Below are positions 1 through 9,577 of a stretch of DNA of 64,000 bases, piece after piece (within the stretch, counting starts at the first letter, position 1; every line of letters starts with the position of its first letter). The DNA is from Apiosordaria backusii (Eukaryota > Ascomycota > Sordariomycetes > Sordariales > Lasiosphaeriaceae). The notes under the pieces are model-generated. The model saw only the letters and a program-made list of their open reading frames with translations, was not told the DNA's origin and searched no databases. A program made the translations under genes and the position numbers. Where the stretch lies: the NCBI GenBank assembly GCA_030549205.1, contig JAUKTV010000002.1, positions 1,426,001 to 1,490,000 on the forward strand, read 5' to 3'.

Positions 1-29
1 ATTAGACTTGGTAAAAAGGATAACCATGA

Positions 30-578
30 TTAGATAGGTAGCATACCATTTGCCTCCAACCCACACCAGGAATATTTCCTTCCGACAGGTAGTCTGCCGA
101 GCGACTTGCACAAGACCGGATGTCCTCTCACAGCGACCAATGGTGCCGTAGCATCCTTCCGGCCTTGGGAAATCCACATGTAGTACTCGAGGAAGCGCGC
201 CTTGAGGCTCTTGTCCCGCGGCTCCAGACCTGCATTGATCTCGGGGCGTTGGATAACATAGCCTACAAGTTTGTGGTCGTACCGAGTGACAGGGTACGGT
301 GCACAGCGCAAGAGTTTCAAGAGCTTCAAGAGGTCAGGATCGGCGCTTTGCCTCTTGGTGCTTGTTTCCCGAAAGCAGCTAACAGCTCTGCGAACCTGTT
401 CCTTCTTCTGCGAGTCTTTCCAATCTTCGACAATGCCCTTTTGATGATGCTGGAGGAGTGACGGCAGATTGGCAAAGAAGTCGGCCACTGGGTCTCCCAA
501 GTGCTCCATGCCTGCCCACTTGCAGCCCCGCGCGCAAGCGGGGCCGCAGGTGCGGACGGGGGCGTTTTGTGTTGTCAT
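30..578 (-). CDS. hypothetical protein, 182 aa
   Basis: Single-exon frame starting at an ATG (complement of CAT at 576-578) and ending at 30. I do not recognise a family. The N-terminus is Cys-rich (three Cys within residues 11-19, pattern CGPACARGC), followed by charged helical sequence with a Lys/Glu-rich stretch around residues 45-65. No signal peptide or membrane segment is visible. An intron could be missed because the 3' end lies close to the window edge. The call rests on ORF length, a genuine ATG and a reasonable composition; an accidental ORF is possible. Confidence 0.4.
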   Translation of the reverse strand: MTTQNAPVRTCGPACARGCKWAGMEHLGDPVADFFANLPSLLQHHQKGIVEDWKDSQKKEQVRRAVSCFRETSTKRQSADPDLLKLLKLLRCAPYPVTRYDHKLVGYVIQRPEINAGLEPRDKSLKARFLEYYMWISQGRKDATAPLVAVRGHPVLCKSLGRLPVGRKYSWCGLEANGMLPI

Positions 579-980
579 GTTTAGAAGGAGGAGGAAGGAA
601 TGTGGCTGGAAGACAGGTTGACAGCGTAGGCGACTGGAAAAGATGTTGATGGATGCTGGTGCGGAGGGTTCAAAGATTCGCTTTGAGATGGTGTTGGTTC
701 AGGACGAAAGCTTAATCAGACGCCACGTATCATATTAAGGCTGCCTATCGAGTATGCTTTGAGGCCTGTGTATTGCACAGTGTGTCTACGTTCTTCTCCA
801 CAACGTGAGTGTCCAAAATGTTGAAAAAATCCATTGTTATAATATGCTAGCGCTAGATAGAAAAATAGAAACGATAGACAGGAAAAACATGTTAACAGCA
901 GTCCAACTTCCACGTGTGAAAGCTGAAACAATAAAATGAAAGTGACAACAGCAGGAAACAGGATACTTCCACATCAATGC
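579..980. other. intergenic, nothing recognised
   Basis: AT-richer spacer upstream of the 182-aa gene and downstream of the lysozyme-like gene. Short frames here show no family signature or splice continuity. Confidence 0.5.
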
Positions 981-1585
981 TCAAGGCAGGCGGCCGCAGA
1001 GACAATTGGCCATGTCACTGACGTACGTAGCCGTAGCACCAAGCCCATCGCTCAAGTTATTCTGGTCGACCCGTCCGGAGTTGTAAGCTCTCAAAGCTTT
1101 GTAGATAGTATCGGCATTCCACCCGTTCCCAAACTCCTGCAAATTGCGCTTATAGTGCTCAGTGCCGTGGCGGACCATGCCGGTGATTTGATCCTGCAAC
1201 AACCCAACATGTCAGTCTCACTCTGTCCAACCCCACAATTCTCTACAAGAGAGAAATATACCTGAGAAAGGCCATGCCGACCAGGGTAGCCAGGGCTGCC
1301 AGAAGCCTGCATCAGCCCAGCAGTGGCAACCCCGTCCATGTTCCAGGTGGTGCGCACACCAACATTGCCAGTGGACTCTTGCATGATGATGCAGAAGATG
1401 ACGCGCTCGTCGACGCCGATCTTGGCGCACTCGAGGACGGCGTTCCAGATCCGGCCGATGTCTTCGCCGGTGTTACCCGTGCGAAACAGCTCGGGCTTGT
1501 TGAGGTTGAAGATCTCCTCGAAGGACTTCCACTGGTCCATGCCAGGGAAGTTGGAGGCGGGGCCTTGGTACCAGGTGAAACCCAT
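981..1585 (-). CDS. lysozyme / lytic-transglycosylase (SLT-fold) like protein
   Basis: Two exons, 1585-1262 and 1193-981, joined in phase 0 across a 68-nt intron (donor GTATAT, acceptor TTGCAG), giving 178 aa. The start is the ATG at 1585 (MGFTWYQG); the frame open upstream of it looks like leader. Residues 60-93 carry the hallmark of SLT/goose-type lysozymes: a catalytic-type Glu at residue 70 in the motif QESTGN, then GLMQ about 20 residues later. Exon 2 supplies the AYNSGRV segment that corresponds to the AYNAGxGxV motif of soluble lytic transglycosylases. Such enzymes cleave the MurNAc-GlcNAc bond of peptidoglycan, so the natural target would be bacterial walls. No signal peptide is visible from this start, so secretion would need a non-classical route or a different 5' exon. 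The two motifs in the right order across a clean splice make the family call good; activity is inference. Confidence 0.72.
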
Positions 1586-2514
1586 TTTGATCGTGGTGGG
1601 GTTTTGAAGATTGTTGTTGGGGGTGAGCTTGTTGGAGGAGTATGGAGGCGAGATGGTGATGGTGTGAGTGATGCTGATGATGGAGAAAGATTCATTCATG
1701 GGAATTGTGTGGCCCTTTGTACACATTCTCGTCTACGATATTTGGTCTCACAGCTGCCTCATTCCAACAATTTTTCTTCGTTCCTCCACACCAACACTTC
1801 TCATGATACTCTCTGAAGCTCACCGAGACGATTGCTGACCAAGACGCTAGTGATGAAGCTGTCGCTGAGGATGTTTTCCTGCCGAGGCATCAAGACTGTC
1901 GCTGACGATATTCGTGATGCTGTTGCAACTCTGACACCACTATTTTCGTTAGCCTTGCGAGCCGGTGACTACAGTCAACCAGGCCGTCATGGTCCGCGAG
2001 GCACTGGGAGTATGAGGCGGAGCTAGCACGGGGACGCATTCTCTACGTCGATCCAACGCAGCTACGAGTATCCGTAACCACTGTTATCACTCCCTTCCTT
2101 GCCCTCCTGGGAAGGTACTCAGGTCCTGAGTCAGCACTAGTAGACCCCGAAAACCAGACAGATGATGTGATACAAATCTTCCTCTTCCTGGTCAAAAGCG
2201 ACCGACTAGGAATCTCACAGTCAGCACCATACCACCTTGGTACCTAGTAAAGATCAGGAGTAAACTTTGCCAGCCCGCAGCAGAGGCTTTTACGAACACA
2301 CCTCAGTCAACGTCACAAGACATAGCGAACGCACAGCCATGGCGGAATGAAAATTCTCGCAACATCATTGTCTTGATGATCTAGAGATCTCATGATCTAA
2401 TAATCCATAGAAAATACATATATAAACATACTACTACATTATGTATCTCCCCTCTCGGGCAGTCTTTTCCCCCACCTCTCTCCCTCTTCTATCTCCCCTG
2501 TTTTGGCACCGCTC
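1586..2514. other. intergenic, nothing recognised
   Basis: Lies 5' of the lysozyme-like gene and 3' of the GH7 gene. It presumably holds the promoter of the former and the terminator of the latter. No convincing coding or repeat signal. Confidence 0.5.
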
Positions 2515-3886
2515 TTACTCAATGGAGCGTCTGTGCTTCCCCTTGGCCTTGCCCTCCTTCTCAACCTTGTAGGTAGAGCCAATCTCACCCCACCTCATGT
2601 TGTTATAAGTAACAACAGGGAAAGGCTCAACCTTGACAATGTTCTTGGGGTCACCCTCAGTAGGACCGCACGGCCCAGCCTCCCCGCTGTCAAGCCACTG
2701 CATGAAACCGCCCTCATCCCACCAGATGCTCATAGCAAGAACCATGCCCCTCGTCATCGCCTCACCCATGCCCTTGTGCGCGCCCAGCTCGAGGAACCTC
2801 TCAGCACCAGTAGCCTTGCAGAACTCATCCGTCAGCCCGTCGACCTTGCCAAGACCCTCCATGTCGACAGAGAACGTCTCGATGGTCTTGCCGTCTTGCT
2901 GGTGGAAGCGCTTGATGGCCTTGAGTTTGCCGTCCTGGCCGGCGGGGAACTGGGTGATGACGGTGAAGGGGCGGCGGGTGTCGACCTTGAACTCGTCCGA
3001 GTTGCCGTAGTAGTCGGTGACGTTGACGCGGTAGGGGTTCCAGCCGCAGCCGGGCTTATCGCAGACGCCGGCCTTGGTGCCGCCGCACTCCTCGCCTTCG
3101 CAGAGGTAGAGGCCGGGCTTGTTGCAGGTGTGGGGGGCGACGTGGCTGGCGCGGGAGTTGGCCTCCCAGATGTCCATCTCGTTGCAGCAGGCGCCCTTGC
3201 CTTCGATGTTGCCCTGTATTCGGAGTCATATTAGCATGATTTCTGGGGAAAATAGAAGAGAGGAGAAGACATACCTCACCACCGATGAACGGGGTGGTAA
3301 AGCACTGGGCGTCGCAGTAGCCAGTGCCGTAGTAAGCGCCGCCCTTGTTGAGCTTGCTCTTGTTGCCATCCGCGGGCATCTCGCTCAGGTAGAGAGCCGA
3401 GTTCATACCACATGGCAGGCGAGTGGCATCAACGTCAAAGGTGAACTCGTTGCCGGTGAGCTTGAGCATCTCGTACTTTTGCTTGCTCTTGTCCAAAAGG
3501 TAGACTCTTGGGCTGGCGAACTTTCCATTGGGGAGGATGTGCTCGAGGGTCAGCGCGGTCTCGTTGGTCGTGACACCGTAGGCAGAGTAGTCGGAGACAC
3601 CGTCCATGACGCAGTTCGTCGCGCAGGCCTCCTTGGTAGGGCAGGCGGTGGCGTTGGGCTTGTTGCCCCAGGTGCCGCAGTCATACTGGGGAGCGGCCGC
3701 CTGGTAGACGGGGTGGGCGAGGGAGTCGAGGACGATGTAGTTGGTCTGGGGCTTGCAGCCGTTCTTCTTGGAGCACCGGAAGGTGGTGATCTTGGGGTGC
3801 ACCTCCTTGGTGGGACCGGGCTTTTGGGCAACGGCCAACCCGCTGAGGGTGAGACCGGCCGAGAGAAGAGTGACGAGGGAGGGCAT
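2515..3886 (-). CDS. GH7 endoglucanase (endo-beta-1,4-glucanase, EG1 type)
   Basis: Exons 3886-3275 and 3213-2515, intron of 61 nt (GTATGT...TACAG), 436 aa. The start is the ATG at 3886: it gives a signal peptide (MPSLVTLLSAGLTLSGLAVA) with cleavage before Gln21, whereas the frame further upstream opens only at GTG. The GH7 active site is at residues 216-221, EMDIWE, where Glu216 is the nucleophile, Asp218 the assistant and Glu221 the acid/base, followed by AN. Residues 22-60 (PGPTKEVHPK..) and the C-terminal MRWGEIGST block match GH7 endoglucanases better than cellobiohydrolases. GH7 endoglucanases hydrolyse internal beta-1,4 bonds of cellulose with retention. There is no CBM1; the catalytic domain ends in a Lys-rich tail (KEGKAKGKHRRS). 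The protein is secreted. The precise subtype (EG versus CBH or xylan-active) is inference. Confidence 0.93.
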
Positions 3887-5249
3887 GGTGGCGGTTGGTG
3901 ATGACACAGGAGTGAGGAACCGTGACGAGAAAGGGGAGAGAAAGGAAACCGAGGAGAGGGATCGGGTCGGTTAAGTATCATTTTTCACGGCGGTTCGTGC
4001 CAATGCCTGGTGCCACTGTCACCTCGCCTCCGCGTCGGAAGAAAGGCTCCATCAATGTCCCATTCTGACCTCACTGTCTTCTGCCCTCCTCCGCATTGTG
4101 GAGAATAGTGAATTGCCGCCGCTATGTGAACCGAACAGGGGCTTACACGGGACAAGAGAATAACCGGAGCGACGGCCCCGGGGTTCCGGCCGAACATGGC
4201 CTGGTTGACAGTCCAATCCGGTAACTTTATTCGTGCCTGAGAGGAAACGGTCGTGCCTTGCAGTAGAAAAGTAGGCGGGCCAGGGTTGAAGCCGATCGAT
4301 ACAACGTTTTGCCAAGCGTGGCTCAGGGCGGCGCCGCCCAAGAATGCAACGTCGGATCGTAGCCGACCGATATTCCCCAAGCTGGAATGCGGGGAAGCGC
4401 CCCGTTGGGCATCTTGTCCTGGGCTTGTGTTCTTGGAGAAACCAGAGTCAGGGATGTTGATCGGCCTTGTTATGACCTGGGCTCCTGGTGCTTTTCGGAA
4501 ACATGGCAGCTGGCATCCGTCTAACAGAGCGAATCGGAGGTTTTCTAATCTCGAACAATGTGAACCCGAGCGCTTGGGATTGACCGAGTTTACACGACGA
4601 CTTGCGACTGTGAGGGCTCTTTGCCTCCCTTGCCGCTTCGTAGGTCAAGAAATCCCAAGATATTCGTTAGGGAATTCGGCACGCAAAACTTGAGAAGAAT
4701 TTGGGGGAACGGACCCTGGTGTTGCAGTGAAGTATTGGATGCAATTCCAAGTTTTGATGCGCCAATGCCATCCAAGACATATGCACAGTCCCTTGGTGTG
4801 GTAGGAGCGGCTCGTGGAGATTGACAGGCGCGGATCAAGGAGACCCGACCTACCGGATCCCGTATTGCGTGATTAATACACTATGCACCACCCCTTAATC
4901 AATTCGTGGGTTATATAGCCTCCTATGACCGATCCATATGCACCCAAAAATCGAAGGCTGATCACTGCAACCACACTTAATTGTTTGTCTTGGTGTCCAA
5001 GCACTCAAAGGGGCTGCTGGGGGCAGCGGTCTCTTTAGGGTTAGGGTACCCCTTTTCATACCCCTGAGGCCCTGTCACCTGTCATGGGTTGTACAAAAAG
5101 TCAACAAAGGCTCCAAATTGCACAAAGCTACCAATAATCTATAAAGTTGATTTTACTAGGTATACACATATTCACGTCGACAAGCATCAACCGTGGGTCC
5201 CCTCCTCTTTCGCCCGCTCGCATTGTATGTACCATCCCCATCCCGGCAT
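3887..5249. other. intergenic; GH7 promoter and a (TTAGGG)2 motif
   Basis: Contains the upstream region of the GH7 gene and the 3' side of the sugar transporter gene. Several 60-146 codon frames overlap on both strands without any family signature. Two direct TTAGGG copies lie at 5035-5046. Confidence 0.5.
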
Positions 5250-7254
5250 TTACTCATGGTCTGACTCCTCCTCAATAAAGACCGTCCTTCCAACTCTCCC
5301 CGGCCTGACGAGCATCGCTCTTGTGATAGTCTGGCCCGGCTCCAATACTGGCACTGGCACAGGTGAAGGGATCGATCGTTGGATAGGAACTTGGCGTTGT
5401 GCTTGTTTAGCAGCCGGAGCTGGAGATGGAGTCTGAGCTGGGACCGAATTTGAAGCTGGAGCGACCATGCTCTCCTCACTAACACCCCCCTCGCTGCTCA
5501 AAGTGGACTTCTCCCCCTTACTACCCACTGGGCTACCCGGCGAAGGCCTTTCGGCATCCCCCCGGTTAACCGATGGAATCCACCCTTTACTCCTCCACGC
5601 GACGGCCTTGGGATTGGTTTGGTTGTACATCTCGTCGACCTCCTCCAGCGATAGCCCTTTGGTCTCATAGACAAAGAAGTAGACGAAAGCGATACAAAGG
5701 AAACAAGCACCGAACCAGACGAAGAAGATCTTGCTTTGAAGGTTGGCGTATTTTCCTGGGCCGTAATTGACGAGGTAGGGGGTTGCGTAGGCGATGGCCC
5801 AGTTGAAGAGCCACTAGTGTCTTTGTCAGTGTCATGCCGGGACGTCAGAATTGGGGGAATACACTCACGTTGGTAGCAGTGGTAACACTCAGTCCTCTCG
5901 CTCTTGTCTTGAGTGGGAAGATTTCTCCAGTCACCACCCAGGCGAGAGGTCCCCATGTAGACGCGAAGAAAAAGATGTAGATACACACAAAGGCGATGCT
6001 GGCTTTCTGTGCAGGTAGGTTGAAGACGAGAATGTTCCCATTGGCGTCTTGTCCGGTGGTCGTAGTGCCAAGAATGGCGACGAGGAGCTGGGACAGACAC
6101 ATGCCAATAGCACCCCAGAGCAGGAGTGGTCTTCGGCCCCATACATCGATGGCGTAGAGGCCAGGGATGGTCGAGAAAACGTTAATGCAGGAAGTGATCA
6201 TGGTGATGGTGAAAGGGTTGGAGATACCACTGTTGAGGAAATACTGGGTGCCATAATAGAAGATGAAGTTGATGCCTGTGGATGTCAGCTTGTCATCGTT
6301 CACAACAACAACAACACTGAGAGGAACCCACCTGTGAGTTGCTGCAAAGCCTGGATACCCATCCCAGTCAATTGCCGCTTCAGCATCTTGCCCCTGAACA
6401 AATCAAGGTAGCTTGCCTTGCCAATACTCATTTCATAATCGTGGCATTCTTTGACATCTGTGAGTTCTGCCAAGATAGCAGGGTGATCCTTCGGAAGGCG
6501 TCTCAGCTTTCCTAACGAAACCGCTGCTTTTTCCATCTTGTTCTTCTTGATCAGATATCTCGGCGTTTCTGGTAGTATCAGCATGCCCGCGATCAAAATC
6601 AGAGCCCAAGCAAACTGTAAAGCGATGGGTATCCTGTATGAGCTCGAGTCCTTTCGTTCGTGTGTTGCATTATCGAGGACAGCTGCAAGCAAGAGGCCGA
6701 TGGTGATGGCAAATTGATAAGCGCCAACAATGGCACCTCGTATCCATTTTGGTGCGGTTTCCGCTTGGTAAAGAGGGACTGTGCACGATTAGATTACAAG
6801 CATCCTGCTATTTGACTTGAAGAGACCCACCGAGAGCAGAAATAAGTCCAACACCTAGGCCGGCAAAGAACCTCCCAGCAAGAAATAGCGGTAGTTGACC
6901 GGCAGCAGTCTGTAAGATAACTCCAAGATTGAACACCCAGCAAGAAACAATGAGGCCCCAACGTCGACCAATGTTGTCACCCAACAGCGGGCTAGCTAGC
7001 GCGCCGAAGAATGTTCCTGCTGAGAGAATGGAGACAACAGCGGAGGTGTCGGTTGGTGAAACGTCCAAGTGACCTTTGGCATCGCGGTACCCCGTGGAGA
7101 ACTGTTCGCGCCAGTAGTCCATGGCAAGGATGCCACTAATGGTCCCTGTGTCATAGCCAAACAGCAGGCCACCGAAGGCAACGAAGGCCCCAATGGCGAT
7201 AGCTGGCCAGGACGAGCCTGCTTCAGCTTCGATTGCCGCTGGAAGGCGCTTCAT
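5250..7254 (-). CDS. MFS hexose/glucose transporter with long cytoplasmic tail
   Basis: Four exons: 7254-6831, 6778-6332, 6275-5869, 5813-5250; introns of 52, 56 and 55 nt; 613 aa. The start is the first ATG (MKRLPAAIEAEAG); upstream the frame opens only at TTG. Sugar-porter signatures are intact: FGYDTGTISG in TM1, NIGRRWG in loop 2-3, the splice-spanning SALVPLYQAET, PETPRYLIKK in the central loop, ALQQLTG in TM7, DVWGRRPLL, and the terminal YETKGLSLEEVDEMY. Members import glucose and related hexoses by proton symport across the plasma membrane. After the last helix about 115 residues remain, rich in Pro, Ser and Gln. That is longer than most fungal hexose transporters and recalls sensor-like members such as Neurospora RCO-3. 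Transporter versus glucose sensor is not decidable from sequence. Confidence 0.93.
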
Positions 7255-8259
7255 CTTGGTCAAGACGTCCGGGGGTGGAAGTAATTTTGGATAGAACGCT
7301 ATGATGGCAGGAACACAATAAAACGCCGAGAACTAGAACTCCAGGATTGGGGTCAAGGGTAAGTGGAGGGGGCCCACGGTGATGGGGGTGACGTATGTGC
7401 TTTGTCGTGACAAACTCGATTCCATGAAGACGGGATGAGTCAATGTATTTATGATCCTAAGACCAGGGGTAGTCCGGATATCATGGCTTGCGCCTGACAG
7501 GACCCGAGAGCGTCGGTAGTGGCCGCTTCGAGCGCCCGTTGAATCTGAGTCGTCGTTGTAACCGGTTGCTAGTTCCTATAGCCGCTGTTCATCAAGCAAA
7601 AGATACTGTCGGGGACACGACGGTGGGCAACGGCGCGTGTTCCGTAGACAACGGTTGTAGGGCCTTTGGGATCCACCAAATAATACTTGAGTCCCCGCCC
7701 TGCGTGGATAGACAAAAGGGTTACCTTTCCTGTACCCGATCCTCACAAACTGTATATGCCACAGGTCTAGAAACCTGAATAAAATGCATCCATGAAACCA
7801 ATTCAGTTAATTCTTTAACAACTTTTCTTATATCCCAATGCTTGATGCTGACATACGAACATTCCAACTTACGTTGGGGTCCGGCTGAACCTCGGTTGCT
7901 GAAGAGTCGCCTGGCGTGGCGACCGCACGACTCAGATGTCAGTGAAGCCTCACTGCAGCGTTGGACTGCTGCAAGTAGCGCTGTAACGTGTCAGTGGCGC
8001 AATTAGTGGCATTCATGGGAAGTTGTCAAAAGCCAGACGGACTCTGGCCAGCTCTAATCAGCCAACAAGAACACAACTTACATGTAAGTACGGATCTCAC
8101 GAACCGCTGGCGTAGCGTGGAAGGCGTCTTGTAACGAGTTTCGGTTCAATAAAGAAGCGTTATTTGAAGGGAACAAATTGGCGGTGAAGACCGCGTAAAG
8201 AATCTTCCGTTCCTGTCGAAGCTTATTTGCGATCGCAAATCCAAGAAGTGATAGGATCA
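7255..8259. other. intergenic, nothing recognised
   Basis: Promoter side of the hexose transporter and 3' side of the small secreted protein gene. No coding continuity or repeat found. Confidence 0.5.
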
Positions 8260-8704
8260 TCAAAGAATCAAGTCGGCATCATCCTGGTTCTTGTACTCCT
8301 TGCCTTCACAGTCGCGATGTCTATGAGCGTGCATTTGTCAGTACTTGTGTTGCATTAATATTGAGCTCGACGGGAGTAGTCACTTACTCAAACCACTTGC
8401 AGCTGAACCTGTCCCTCTCAACGTTCTGGATCGAGCTGATCACGTCGTTCCAAGCCTCATCAATGTTGACGTCACGATCTCAGCATCAAGTAACCAAAGG
8501 TTCTGGAAGCTGAACTAGGTACTCACAGCATTGCCCGGCTGGAGTGTCAATGGTACGGCAATCTCCAGTGAAGCGCGCTTCGGTACAGGCAAACACGGTA
8601 GCCGTGTTGGCGTCGCGTTCGACCTTCGGGCTTGTAGAAGGGGCCGCGGTGACGGAGAGTGCTCCGATGGCAAGGCAGGCAATGATGGACTTCATGGCGA
8701 TCAT
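8260..8704 (-). CDS. small secreted cysteine-containing protein, 109 aa
   Basis: Three exons: 8704-8527, 8478-8388, 8320-8260; introns of 48 and 67 nt (donors GTGAGT and GTAAGT). The frame is maintained only when both introns are removed, which is strong support for a real gene. The start ATG at 8704 (MIAMKSIIACLAIG) gives a signal peptide ending near TAAP; the ATG at 8695 is an alternative. The mature part has Cys in FAC, GDC, GQC (residues 40, 49, 59) and, in later exons, FSCKWF and RDC: five Cys, an odd number that suggests one free thiol or dimerisation. It is short, secreted and without a recognised domain, so effector-like, but no function can be assigned. Confidence 0.75.
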
Positions 8705-9577
8705 TTTGAAGATTGAGTTTGAGACTGTAAAAGTTCGAAGGTTTGATGCTTTTGGCACGTTGGAGCGGTGGTATACCGTTGAAAGTCGCTGGTGAGGGGT
8801 TGTTGAGTATGATGTTGAGAAGGGAGCTACTGGATGGGATGAAAGGGTTCCTTTATATCTTTTCTTTGAGAGCATTCCTTCCCAATTCTCCAAGGAACTA
8901 TTTCATTCTATTCCCTCATATTGGCCTGGGAGCTGACGCCGTGGTCGCCCCCAAATTCGACATAATGGACCATGTAACCTGTAATCTGAGACCGACAAGC
9001 GCGTTGACACAGCCCATGGTAGCATTAAAGTGCCCTAGCCTCGCCAGTACGTAGGACATCGCTAACATGGTTGCACAATGGTCAGCTGAAGTCTTCAGAT
9101 CATGTCTCACATGGGTGTCACTTGATTGGTAGCCTTGTCATATAAAAGTTTTAAGTTTGCCTCTAGCCTGATGCAGGAGGGTGGTTGCGAGGCTGACCTG
9201 GTATGTAGGGGGGCTTTGGTGGTTCAGGGGTTCAGGGGTACCTTATTGACCACCAATCGACTCAATGGACATGAACGAAAATGGACGAAAATAGTCGAAT
9301 AGGCTCGAACCAGTGTACCCAATGGCAACTTAAATCTTCATAGTGGGTCACGGGCTCAACAGATACGGCTCCATTGATTACCCAGGTGAGTTCAGGTATG
9401 TACCTATCATACCTAGGTGTACATATCGCTTATGGCCATCAAATACGAACGGTGACCCCCCTTCCCCAGCTAAAAGTTGGCCTTCCTTTTTACTCTACGT
9501 ATCAGGTATCAGCTTTAAGTACTTCAGCTACTAATGCTTTGACCAACCAGCCGAGTCCTTCCCTGATCAGGGGTGAC
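8705..9577. other. intergenic, promoter of small secreted protein
   Basis: Apart from the TATA-like element nothing is recognised. Confidence 0.45.
8852..8857 (-). promoter_or_regulatory. TATA-like box of small secreted protein gene
   Basis: TATAAA on the minus strand about 148 nt upstream of the ATG at 8704, in an otherwise mixed-composition region. Spacing is plausible for a fungal TATA promoter. Confidence 0.4.

Noticed and set aside
2503..3234. Long + strand open frames opposite the GH7 gene
   Set aside because: Antisense shadow produced by C/G-ending codons of the cellulase gene; Ala/Leu/Val-rich composition without a signature.
4052..4838. Several overlapping 66-146 codon frames between GH7 and the transporter
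   Set aside because: They overlap on both strands, have no signature and no splice continuity.
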